From a bacterium (GTDB lineage Bacteria; Verrucomicrobiota; Kiritimatiellia; UBA8416; CAMZLY01): a DNA stretch of 5,008 nt. The notes under the pieces were generated by a model. That model made no database searches and was not told the DNA's origin. It was given only the letters and a program-made list of their open reading frames with translations. The stretch spans positions 1-5,008 of the forward strand of contig DAOVUR010000150.1 of the NCBI GenBank assembly GCA_030632465.1, given 5' to 3'. The position numbers were made by a program, and so were the translations under genes. Numbering within the stretch: the first letter of the stretch is position 1; each line of letters opens with the position of its first letter. Shown one piece after another: positions 1 through 5,008 of the stretch.

Positions 1-120
1 ATCCATGCATTAGAAAAAATGCAAAAATAATAAAAGAAGTCCTCAGTCTTCCCTACTCCGCTCTTCAAGCTACGAAGGGCAGGCAGTCATCAGCTATCAG
101 TAAAGCAGTTTTGTGTAGCG

Positions 121-137
121 TTGGCCGTCTCGGCCAA
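121..137. repeat. Small GC-rich hairpin (GGCC palindrome)
   Basis: TTGGCC (121-126) and GGCCAA (132-137) are perfect complements around a 5-nt GTCTC loop. The unit GTAGCG-TTGGCCGTCTCGGCC beginning at 115 resembles the GTAGCG-CGACGTCTCCGACC unit beginning at 146. It is therefore probably a diverged member of the same dispersed repeat family and not a terminator, since no T-run follows it. Confidence 0.5.
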
Positions 138-148
138 TCCTTCAAGTA

Positions 149-236
149 GCGCGACGTCTCCGACCGTGTCACGGCGTAGCCAAAGGCGAAGATGGACGGA
201 GCCACGCGCAGAAAAGCTCCGTCGGAGACGTCGCGC
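149..236. repeat. Perfect 16-bp inverted repeat enclosing an 88-bp segment
   Basis: GCGCGACGTCTCCGAC (149-164) and its exact reverse complement (221-236) flank a 56-bp spacer. The spacer contains GGCGTAGCCAAAGGCGAAG, a string that looks like another intergenic repeat. No target-site duplication is visible at the outer edges and the spacer has no transposase-like reading frame. The arms are best read as two copies of one dispersed repeat unit inserted head to head, or as a small non-coding folded element. Its distance from the metH start (about 280 bp) argues against a direct role in translation of that gene. Confidence 0.7.
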
Positions 237-260
237 CACCATCCCTTAATAATTCTACGC

Positions 261-453
261 TTTTCAGCAGAGCAGCACAGTAGAGCAGCAATCATTTTGT
301 CCTATAATCATTTTGTCTAATCTTTTCAGTAGAACAGCAATCCTGTATATCCTATCTATCCATGTAATCACCCCCCATAGAGCAGTACAGTAGAGCAGCA
401 ATCCTGTAAATCCTGTCAAAATTCTTTTCCGTCGAGCAAAAATCATTCTGTCC
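261..453. repeat. Cluster of degenerate direct repeats upstream of metH
   Basis: Four decayed copies of one unit can be aligned. AGAGCAGCACAGTAGAGCAG and following bases at 269-293 recur at 379-403 with a single mismatch over 25 nt. A shorter version (CAGTAGAACAGCAATC) lies at 327-342. A more diverged one (TTTTCCGTCGAGCAAAAATC) starts at 425. Each is followed by CATTTTGTC, CCTGTATATCC, CCTGTAAATCCTGTC or CATTCTGTC, themselves variants of an AATCCTGT motif. The copies are irregularly spaced and lack unique spacers, so this is not a CRISPR array. Nothing coding is credible here. Confidence 0.7.
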
Positions 454-486
454 GAAATATTCTCGCAATAAGCCGACCATTATGCT

Positions 487-492
487 TATATT
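487..492 (+). promoter_or_regulatory. Possible -10 element of the metH operon
   Basis: TATATT matches five of six positions of the TATAAT consensus and lies 23 bp before the start codon. No good -35 box is present at the expected distance; the nearest candidate, TCGCAA at 463-468, matches TTGACA poorly. The assignment rests on position and AT-richness only. I saw no recognisable SAM or cobalamin riboswitch between 300 and 515. Confidence 0.25.
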
Positions 493-503
493 ACCGCAAT
501 TAA

Positions 504-508
504 AAGGA
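504..508 (+). promoter_or_regulatory. Ribosome-binding site of the homocysteine-module gene
   Basis: AAGGA sits 7 nt before the ATG at 516. This supports that start over the downstream in-frame ATG codons. Confidence 0.75.
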
Positions 509-515
509 AACAATC

Positions 516-1445
516 ATGGCTGACTCACTACAAAACGAGAAATTAATCATATTCGATGGTGCCTGCGGCACGACTCTACAGGAGATGAACATTCCTGATA
601 CCGCATGGGGTACCTGCGAAGGATGCAACGAATACCTCAATATATCCGCACCAGAGATCATCACACAGATGCACGCCGCTTTCATAGAAGCTGGCGCACA
701 GGTTATAGAAACCAACACCTTTGGAGCAAGTCGAATTGTTCTGGCCGAATACGGACTAGAAGATAAAATGGCCGAAATCAATATAGCTGCCGTAGAGAAC
801 GCCAGACGCGCCATCGGCAATAGAGCTGGCCGCTACATCGCTGGCTCACTTGGCCCCACCACAAAACTAGTATCACTAGGCCATATAGAACAAGACGTAC
901 TTGCTAAAGACTACCTCGACCAGACAACCGTTCTGCTTGAAGCCGGCGTTGATGCCATAATCATTGAGACCTGCCAAGATTTACTGCAGGTCAAAACCGC
1001 TATCATCACAGTACTAGATGCCATGCAGGCAACTGGCAAAGAACTACCCATCTTCGTATCTGTTACAATCGAACAGACAGGCACAATGTTAGTTGGCTCC
1101 GATATCGCTTCTGTCTGTACTACACTAGAGCCATTCCCAATATTTTCACTAGGCCTAAACTGCGCAACTGGCCCAACTGATATGGAATCACACATGCGCT
1201 ACCTAAGCCACAACTGGCCAAAACGAATCTCCTGCATTCCTAATCAAGGCTTACCAGAAGTTGTAGACGGCAAAACCGTATACCAACTAACCCCAGAAAA
1301 ATATGCTGAACACATGAAAAATTTCGTAGAAGAACAAGGCATCAGCGTAGTGGGTGGCTGCTGTGGCACATCGCCTAAACATATAAAAGCTTTAGCGCAA
1401 GCTCTTGCCAGCTCTACCCCTGCAACAAGGAGTATATCATCATGA
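516..1445 (+). CDS. metH: Methionine synthase, homocysteine-binding subunit (split MetH, N-terminal module)
   Basis: This 309-aa cytosolic protein is a single homocysteine S-methyltransferase (Pfam S-methyl_trans type) TIM barrel, equivalent to roughly the first quarter of full-length MetH. It binds and activates homocysteine as a zinc thiolate, which then accepts the methyl group from methylcobalamin. Visible motifs are DGACGT (14-19, usually DGAMGT in relatives), ETNTFG (65-70), GSLGPT (110-115), GLNC (Cys216) and GGCCG (Cys282, Cys283). The three cysteines match the zinc ligands of the family. The protein stops just after the barrel, at about residue 295 plus a short Ser/Thr-rich tail, so it lacks folate and cobalamin domains. 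Its stop overlaps the start of the next gene as ATGA, and that gene supplies the missing domains. A stand-alone SAM- or betaine-dependent homocysteine methyltransferase (MmuM or BHMT type) is the alternative, but the neighbour makes a MetH subunit much more likely. Confidence 0.93.
   Translation: MADSLQNEKLIIFDGACGTTLQEMNIPDTAWGTCEGCNEYLNISAPEIITQMHAAFIEAGAQVIETNTFGASRIVLAEYGLEDKMAEINIAAVENARRAIGNRAGRYIAGSLGPTTKLVSLGHIEQDVLAKDYLDQTTVLLEAGVDAIIIETCQDLLQVKTAIITVLDAMQATGKELPIFVSVTIEQTGTMLVGSDIASVCTTLEPFPIFSLGLNCATGPTDMESHMRYLSHNWPKRISCIPNQGLPEVVDGKTVYQLTPEKYAEHMKNFVEEQGISVVGGCCGTSPKHIKALAQALASSTPATRSISS
1427..1432 (+). promoter_or_regulatory. Strong internal Shine-Dalgarno for the second MetH gene
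   Basis: AAGGAG lies inside the last codons of the first gene, 9 nt before the ATG at 1442. Together with the ATGA overlap it indicates independent but coupled initiation of the second subunit. It fixes the start and argues that the split is not a recent accidental frameshift. Confidence 0.75.
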
Positions 1446-3895
1446 AACCATCCATCTCCAGCCTATATCAATCGGTAGATATTCAACAAGTCCCACGCCC
1501 ACTCCTCATAGGAGAACGCTGTAATGCCAACGGCTCAAAACGCTTTCGCGAGCTACTACTTGCCGACGACTATGACGGTTGTCTGAAGATCGCCATTGAA
1601 CAGCAGGAGGCAGGAGCACACGTATTAGACGTCTGTACAGCCTATGCCGGACGTGATGAAAAAAAAGATCTAACCACACTTGTGAAAATGTTTACTGATG
1701 CCGTCCGTCTACCGCTGGTAATTGATTCGACCACCACAGACTGCATAGAAGCCGCCTTGAAAATGTATCCCGGCCGATCTATAGTCAACTCTATCAATCT
1801 AGAAGATGATGGCGTAACCCTAGACAAAGTATGCCCGCTAATCAAGCGCTATGGTGCCGCCGTAATTGCGCTTACCATTAACAAAGATGGCATGGCAATG
1901 ACCGCCGCAGATAAAATAGCTACTGCTAAAAACATATATGATCTCGCCGTCAACAAGCACGGACTACGCCCTAGCGATCTATTCTTTGATCCACTAACGT
2001 TCACGGTCGGTGCTGGTGATGAAACATTACGCGATGCCGCCATCCAGACACTTGACGCCATACGCGGCATTAAAGAAGAACTGCCTGGTGTATTTACCGT
2101 CTTGGGCCTAAGCAATATCTCATTTGGACTACCACCGCATTCACGCAAGATTCTTAATTCAGTCTTTCTTCACGAAGCGATAGATGCCGGACTCGATGCC
2201 GCTATTGTAGATGCCGCCAAAGTAGTACCGCTGGCAATGATTTCTGATGAAGACAAACAAAGTTGCATGGATCTTCTTTACAATAAACAGACTGATAACA
2301 CCATCACACCGGTCATGGCATTTATTAATCATTTTGCAGACGTGAAAGATGATGATGATTCAACAAAAGAAGCAGAAGAAAACATTCCCCCCGAAGAAGC
2401 AATGAGCGAGAAAATTGTACGTGGTGAAAAAGATGGCATAGAAGATCTACTCTCAATTTTGATGGAGCGCTATCCACCAACATCGATTATCAATATCATA
2501 CTAGTTCCTGCCATGCGGCATGTAGGTGTACTGTTTGGCAAAGGCGAAATGTTATTGCCATTTGTGCTACAGTCAGCAGAAGTAATGAAACGCTCTGTTT
2601 CATATCTAGAGCCCTTCATGGATAAGTCAGATATGGAAGAAGGCTTGAAAATTCTATTAGCAACCGTACAGGGTGATGTTCATGATATCGGCAAAAACCT
2701 AGTAGATATCATACTATCCAATAACGGATATAAAGTATTCAACATAGGAATTAAAGTACCGACAGAGACTATCATTGCTAAAGCCAAAGAGTACAATGTT
2801 GATATGGTAGGACTAAGCGGGCTACTAGTTAAATCAGCTATTGTCATGCAGGAAAGCATGCCGCAATACAAAGAAAAAGGACTAAACGTCCCCATCATGC
2901 TAGGTGGCGCCGCGCTTACCGAGAAATTTGTCGCACAGTCATGCGTGCCAGGGTACGACCATCAAGTAGTCTACTGCACCGACGCATTTGCAGGCCTAAA
3001 AGCTGTTCGCGACTTCGAAGAAGGCAAATTAGAATCAACAACCTATAGCGAGAAACCTGTGCGCCAAACTTCACAGGTCGTTGTAGCAGAGGCAGATATT
3101 GCACGAGACACGCCAGTACCGGCACCACCATTCTTCGGTACTAAACATGTAACTGATATCGATGCATCAAAAATCTTTCCGTTTGTAAACGATCAAGCAC
3201 TGTTCAGAGGACGCTGGGGCTACCGCCGTGGTAAAATGAGTAGTGATGAATACAACGAACTTATCGCAGGCACTGTAATCCCGCAATACGAAGAGCTAAA
3301 ACGCCGCGCCATAGATGAGGGACTTATACAACCAAAAGTAGCTTACGGCTACTACCACTGCTACAGCGAAGGAAACGAGCTGAAAGTAGAGCATGAAGAT
3401 AAACTTTATACCTTTAGCTTTCCACGCCGAGAAGAAGCACCAAAACTATGTATCTCCGACTACTACAAAACAAAAGAAGAAGGTGGCGATATAGCCGCAT
3501 TCTTTGTGGTTACCATTGGCGAAAAAATTGGCGAGATCGCCCATGAACTCTTTGACGGTGACGAGTATCACGACTATCTACTACTGCATGGGTTCGGCGT
3601 AGAGGTCACAGACGCACTTGCCGAATATTGGCATGAAGTAATGCGACAAGAGCTTGGTATCGCTAAGCAGAAGCCAAAAGATATGATCGGTTATGCAGTG
3701 CAAGACTATCAAGGCTCACGCTTCGGATTTGGCTACCCAGCCTGCCCAGAACTAGATGCACACAGAGATATCTTCGCCATGCTCAAACCGGAAATCATCG
3801 GCGTATCGCTGACCGAGAATATGGAGATGGTGCCAGAGCAGACAACATCTGCCATCATAGCCCATCATCCGCAAGCAAAATACTTCGCGGTATAA
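1442..3895 (+). CDS. metH: Methionine synthase, folate/cobalamin/reactivation subunit (split MetH, C-terminal modules)
   Basis: This 817-aa protein holds the remaining MetH modules in normal order. The methyltetrahydrofolate (pterin-binding) barrel covers about 15-290, with GERCNANGS (24-32), DST (95-97), NSINLEDG (116-124) and GLSNISFGLP (222-231). The four-helix cap (about 320-400) contains MRHVGVLFGKGEMLLP. The cobalamin domain (about 401-530) has DVHDIG (412-417), whose His414 should be the lower axial cobalt ligand, plus SGLL (459-462) and GGA (488-490). The SAM-dependent activation domain (about 565-817) has RWGYRRGK (591-598), FSFPRR (658-663) and RFGFGYPACP (760-769), the SAM-binding RxxxGYPAC motif. 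It passes the methyl group from 5-methyltetrahydrofolate via cob(I)alamin to homocysteine held on the partner subunit, and reactivates oxidised cobalamin using SAM and an external reductant. No reductase or metF gene is in the window. An acidic linker with four Asp from a GAT repeat (303-306) joins barrel and cap. No domain looks broken. Confidence 0.96.
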   Translation: MKPSISSLYQSVDIQQVPRPLLIGERCNANGSKRFRELLLADDYDGCLKIAIEQQEAGAHVLDVCTAYAGRDEKKDLTTLVKMFTDAVRLPLVIDSTTTDCIEAALKMYPGRSIVNSINLEDDGVTLDKVCPLIKRYGAAVIALTINKDGMAMTAADKIATAKNIYDLAVNKHGLRPSDLFFDPLTFTVGAGDETLRDAAIQTLDAIRGIKEELPGVFTVLGLSNISFGLPPHSRKILNSVFLHEAIDAGLDAAIVDAAKVVPLAMISDEDKQSCMDLLYNKQTDNTITPVMAFINHFADVKDDDDSTKEAEENIPPEEAMSEKIVRGEKDGIEDLLSILMERYPPTSIINIILVPAMRHVGVLFGKGEMLLPFVLQSAEVMKRSVSYLEPFMDKSDMEEGLKILLATVQGDVHDIGKNLVDIILSNNGYKVFNIGIKVPTETIIAKAKEYNVDMVGLSGLLVKSAIVMQESMPQYKEKGLNVPIMLGGAALTEKFVAQSCVPGYDHQVVYCTDAFAGLKAVRDFEEGKLESTTYSEKPVRQTSQVVVAEADIARDTPVPAPPFFGTKHVTDIDASKIFPFVNDQALFRGRWGYRRGKMSSDEYNELIAGTVIPQYEELKRRAIDEGLIQPKVAYGYYHCYSEGNELKVEHEDKLYTFSFPRREEAPKLCISDYYKTKEEGGDIAAFFVVTIGEKIGEIAHELFDGDEYHDYLLLHGFGVEVTDALAEYWHEVMRQELGIAKQKPKDMIGYAVQDYQGSRFGFGYPACPELDAHRDIFAMLKPEIIGVSLTENMEMVPEQTTSAIIAHHPQAKYFAV

Positions 3896-3907
3896 AAGCC
3901 ATTCTCG

Positions 3908-3931
3908 CGCAGAGCCGCAAAGCCGCAGAGA
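3908..3931. repeat. Three tandem 8-nt units (CGCAGAGC type) after metH
   Basis: CGCAGAGC, CGCAAAGC and CGCAGAGA follow one another without gaps, flanked by TTCTC (3902-3906) and ending in GAGAA (3928-3932), which could pair with it. GCAGAG-type strings of this kind are common intergenic repeats in several environmental phyla. The pairing is only 5 bp with a long interior, so a terminator role is unconvincing. Confidence 0.55.
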
Positions 3932-3952
3932 AAAAACTAGATTAAAAAAACG

Positions 3953-4015
3953 TATTAATATCTCGCAAAACTGCAATAAATAATGCAGACTTTTAGCATA
4001 TTAATAGTTGCAAAA
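3953..4015. promoter_or_regulatory. Pair of TATTAATA direct repeats, candidate toxin-antitoxin operator
   Basis: TATTAATATCTCGCAAAA (3953-3970) and TATTAATAGTTGCAAAA (3999-4015) share the 8-bp palindrome TATTAATA and a GCAAAA end. Palindrome starts are 46 bp apart and the second copy ends 32 bp before the antitoxin start. Antitoxins of MazF-like systems often bind repeats upstream of their own operon, so this is a candidate operator. Function is inferred from position; the region is AT-rich, so chance similarity is possible. Confidence 0.3.
3971..3994 (+). terminator. Weak hairpin with T-run, possible metH operon terminator
   Basis: CTGCA (3971-3975) pairs with TGCAG (3984-3988) around an 8-nt AT loop, followed by ACTTTT. 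The stem is only 5 bp, so this is a poor intrinsic terminator. It is the only T-followed hairpin I see between metH and the antitoxin gene. Confidence 0.25.
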
Positions 4016-4035
4016 TATTTCAGTGCCATAACATT

Positions 4036-4040
4036 AGGGG
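4036..4040 (+). promoter_or_regulatory. Ribosome-binding site of the antitoxin gene
   Basis: AGGGG lies 7 nt before the ATG at 4048, which supports this start. Confidence 0.65.
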
Positions 4041-4047
4041 CTAAACC

Positions 4048-4251
4048 ATGATACAAACATTAGAAGCTACAATAGAAAAGAGCGGAGAGGTTCACTTGAT
4101 CAATCCTATCCATTTAATGCATTCATGCCGCGCTATTGTAACAATCATCGAGGAACCTGACATTTCAGACACCTCACTACTTAGCCAACCAGCACTAGCT
4201 CACGATTGGGACCGTCCAGAGGAGGATGCAGCATGGTCACACCTTCAGTAG
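4048..4251 (+). CDS. Antitoxin of a PemK/MazF-type toxin-antitoxin pair
   Basis: This 67-aa protein has the two-part form of small type II antitoxins. The N-terminal half (about 1-36) alternates hydrophobic and polar residues as beta strands (ETGR-like turn at EKSGEVHLINPIHL, then RAIVTIIEEP) and would be the dimerising, DNA-binding part. The C-terminal tail (46-67), with SQPALAHDWDRPEEDAAW and ending HLQ, strongly resembles the tail of antitoxins found beside PemK/MazF toxins in cyanobacteria and other bacteria, where it would bind and block the toxin. The last 19 bases overlap the start of the toxin gene in another frame, the usual antitoxin-first order. The codons for RPEED also form the toxin's ribosome-binding site. 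Expected role: neutralise the ribonuclease and repress the operon. The family is assigned from tail motif and context; no structure-level call is made. Confidence 0.8.
   Translation: MIQTLEATIEKSGEVHLINPIHLMHSCRAIVTIIEEPDISDTSLLSQPALAHDWDRPEEDAAWSHLQ
4220..4225 (+). promoter_or_regulatory. Consensus Shine-Dalgarno of the toxin, inside the antitoxin gene
   Basis: AGGAGG sits 7 nt before the toxin ATG at 4233, within CCA-GAG-GAG-GAT, which encodes the conserved PEED of the antitoxin tail. One stretch thus serves both as antitoxin codons and as toxin translation signal. Confidence 0.75.
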
Positions 4252-4273
4252 GGTCAGTTATTCTTGTTAAATT

Positions 4274-4335
4274 CCCTTTTCCGACCTTTCAGCAAGCAAA
4301 CTTAGGCCGGCAATTGTACTTGCTGATGCAGGTCG
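4274..4335 (+). other. Slippery heptamer plus downstream hairpin at the toxin frame break
   Basis: CCCTTTT (4274-4280) has the X-XXY-YYZ form in the toxin frame (C CCT TTT). Just after it, CGACCT (4282-4287) pairs with AGGTCG (4330-4335). TCAGCAAG (4289-4296) pairs with CTTGCTGA (4319-4326), and CAA (4297-4299) can pair with TTG (4314-4316). The 8-bp inner stem starts 8 nt after the heptamer, a spacing typical of -1 frameshift stimulators. A slip here yields the full-length toxin. The sequence elements are directly visible; the function is inferred. Confidence 0.4.
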
Positions 4336-4533
4336 CAATGATTGGATTCTTTGTCAAATAACAAGCAACCCTTATTCCGACACTAAGGCGGTTAAAATTA
4401 TTGATACAGATTTCATCTCAGGATCCTTAATGCGAATAAGTTATGCACGTCCAAGTAAACTTTTCTCTGCAAACACATCGCTCATGACAAGAATTATTGG
4501 TGATCTAACAGAACACAAACAAACATCTATTAT

Positions 4534-4553
4534 AGATGCTGTAATTAGCATCT
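4534..4553 (+). terminator. Hairpin in the 3' end of the toxin gene, weak terminator candidate
   Basis: AGATGCT (4534-4540) and AGCATCT (4547-4553) form a perfect 7-bp stem with a GTAATT loop, followed only by TTAAACC. CATCTA (4524-4529) can alternatively pair with TAGATG (4533-4538). With just 4 bp between the convergent genes, any terminator must lie inside coding sequence, which makes this the best candidate, but its stem is AT-rich and the T-run is short. Confidence 0.25.
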
Positions 4554-4574
4554 TTAAACCTACATCATAAACAT

Positions 4575-4982
4575 CTATTCATCTTTCTGAACCCTGACCG
4601 GAATACTCAAAAACTGATCGGTAACAATTTCACGTTTAACACCGTCAAACTCATTAATTTCATATGTCCATGTATTACCAGTATCAGAGTCAATAAGAAG
4701 CAGCGCCGGTGTAGATTTTAGTTTTATACTCAATAGCCGAAAACGTCCAGGGCGCGGCGGATAAGAATTTAAGTTTCTTAACATTTCCTCAAAAACTTCC
4801 AGATTACCGAAAGTATTATCCACACGAATCTTACCCATCTCAGGAATAAGCTTAACTAGCGAACCAGACGGCCACTTAACACCAAAGTTATCAAAATATA
4901 TTTCTAACCATGGATTAGCAGGACGTGCTGAAGCTTTATTAGTACTCACTAGTGACAACTCATACTCATAAAAATCACTCAT
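4575..4982 (-). CDS. Uncharacterised protein, 135 aa or longer
   Basis: I do not recognise this family. The protein is soluble in appearance, with no signal peptide or membrane segment. It is rich in aromatic residues near the start (DFYEYELS, NPWLEIYFDNFGVKWP). The C-terminal half is predicted strand-like, with RLLSIKLKSTPALLLIDSDTGNTW (split here only as a landmark, 82-105). The DSDTGNTW turn (98-105) recalls the D-T-x-T-G-x-T-W hairpins seen in many unrelated beta-rich proteins and gives no function. The ATG at 4982 has no visible Shine-Dalgarno. The same frame has no stop from there to the window edge, though it also offers no ATG, GTG or TTG there. The true start may therefore lie outside the window. 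Alternatively translation is coupled to an upstream gene, since TAATG occurs at the start codon. It converges on the toxin gene, with stops 4 bp apart, so the two are not co-transcribed. Sustained length and sensible composition support a real gene. Confidence 0.65.
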   Translation of the reverse strand: MSDFYEYELSLVSTNKASARPANPWLEIYFDNFGVKWPSGSLVKLIPEMGKIRVDNTFGNLEVFEEMLRNLNSYPPRPGRFRLLSIKLKSTPALLLIDSDTGNTWTYEINEFDGVKREIVTDQFLSIPVRVQKDE

Positions 4983-5008
4983 TACTGACGGTAAAACATC
5001 ATATACTC

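Larger units (their letters stand above)
4233..4570 (+). pseudogene. PemK/MazF-family mRNA interferase toxin, reading frame interrupted by a -1 shift
   Basis: Translation from ATG 4233 gives MVTPSVGSVILVKFPF (16 codons), then runs out of family sequence and stops at TAA 4359-4361, a 42-aa product. Reading from 4283 in the -1 frame gives 95 more codons to TAA 4568-4570, beginning DLSASKLRPAIVLADAGR. Re-reading base 4280 joins the parts as FPFSDLSASKLRP, exactly the form usual in this family, for a total of 112 aa, a normal MazF/PemK length. In the joined protein the conserved Arg is residue 25 (LRPA) and the conserved Thr is residue 44 (CQITS), matching the catalytic Arg and Thr of MazF endoribonucleases. 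Later segments (DTDF, SYARPSKLF) also fit the family and show no further damage. It would cleave mRNA when free of antitoxin. It may be a young pseudogene, a sequence error, or an intact gene read by -1 ribosomal frameshifting at the CCCTTTT heptamer. Confidence 0.82.

Noticed and set aside
6..23. TGCATT/AATGCA hairpin with an adjacent A-rich stretch
   Set aside because: The 6-bp stem has no T-run on its 3' side on either strand, so it does not look like a terminator.
65..446. Two overlapping minus-strand reading frames of 76 and 60 codons
   Set aside because: They translate the intergenic repeats, have no ribosome-binding site or recognisable protein pattern, and overlap each other.
261..453. 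CRISPR-like repeat array
   Set aside because: Repeats are imperfect, unevenly spaced and not separated by unique spacers of constant length.
1..515. SAM or cobalamin riboswitch upstream of metH
   Set aside because: I found no cobalamin box or SAM-riboswitch core, and the space is filled by repeats. A covariance-model search would settle it.
1659..1666. Run of eight A in the second MetH gene as a slippage or frameshift site
   Set aside because: The frame is intact through the run (DEKKD) and conserved MetH sequence follows, so no shift is needed.
4982..5008. C-terminal end of an upstream minus-strand gene (EYMMFYRQ then TAA overlapping ATG)
   Set aside because: Only eight codons are visible, too few to support a gene. 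It is kept as a possible coupling partner in the 135-aa gene entry.

Overview
This window looks like a bacterial chromosome fragment of moderate GC content. It holds a two-gene methionine synthase operon, a toxin-antitoxin pair whose toxin frame is broken by one base, and an unrecognised small gene on the opposite strand. The organism cannot be fixed from this window. The MetH sequence type (C-terminal RFGFGYPACP) and the PemK/MazF pair resemble versions found in cyanobacteria and other environmental lineages. The dispersed intergenic repeats (GACGTCTCCGAC units, AATCCTGTAAATCCTGTC units, CGCAGAGC units) are of a kind I associate with Verrucomicrobiota, Lentisphaerota and related groups, among others. 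This placement is weak inference.

Positions 1-515 carry no credible gene. The region is a mosaic of degenerate intergenic repeats: a perfect 16-bp inverted repeat, a small GGCC hairpin, and several decayed copies of a GTAGAGCAGCAATCCTGT-type unit. The last 30 or so bases hold a plausible -10 element and the ribosome-binding site of the first gene.

Positions 516-3895 encode cobalamin-dependent methionine synthase as two polypeptides. The first (309 aa) is the zinc-dependent homocysteine-binding barrel. The second (817 aa) carries the methyltetrahydrofolate barrel, the cap, the cobalamin-binding domain and the SAM-dependent reactivation domain. The genes overlap by ATGA, and the second has its own strong Shine-Dalgarno sequence, so the split looks like real operon organisation. 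Together they would transfer a methyl group from 5-methyltetrahydrofolate through cobalamin to homocysteine.

Positions 3896-4047 are a short AT-rich spacer with a triplicated 8-nt repeat, a weak hairpin and two copies of a TATTAATA-containing repeat just upstream of the toxin-antitoxin pair. Positions 4048-4570 encode a 67-aa antitoxin and an overlapping PemK/MazF-family toxin. The toxin needs a -1 shift after codon 16 to be read in full. The break lies on a CCCTTTT heptamer followed by a long imperfect hairpin, so programmed frameshifting is a real alternative to mutation or sequence error. This is the most interesting point in the window.

Positions 4575-4982 (minus strand) encode a 135-aa protein I do not recognise. 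It converges on the toxin with four bases between the stop codons, and its 5' end may lie beyond the window.
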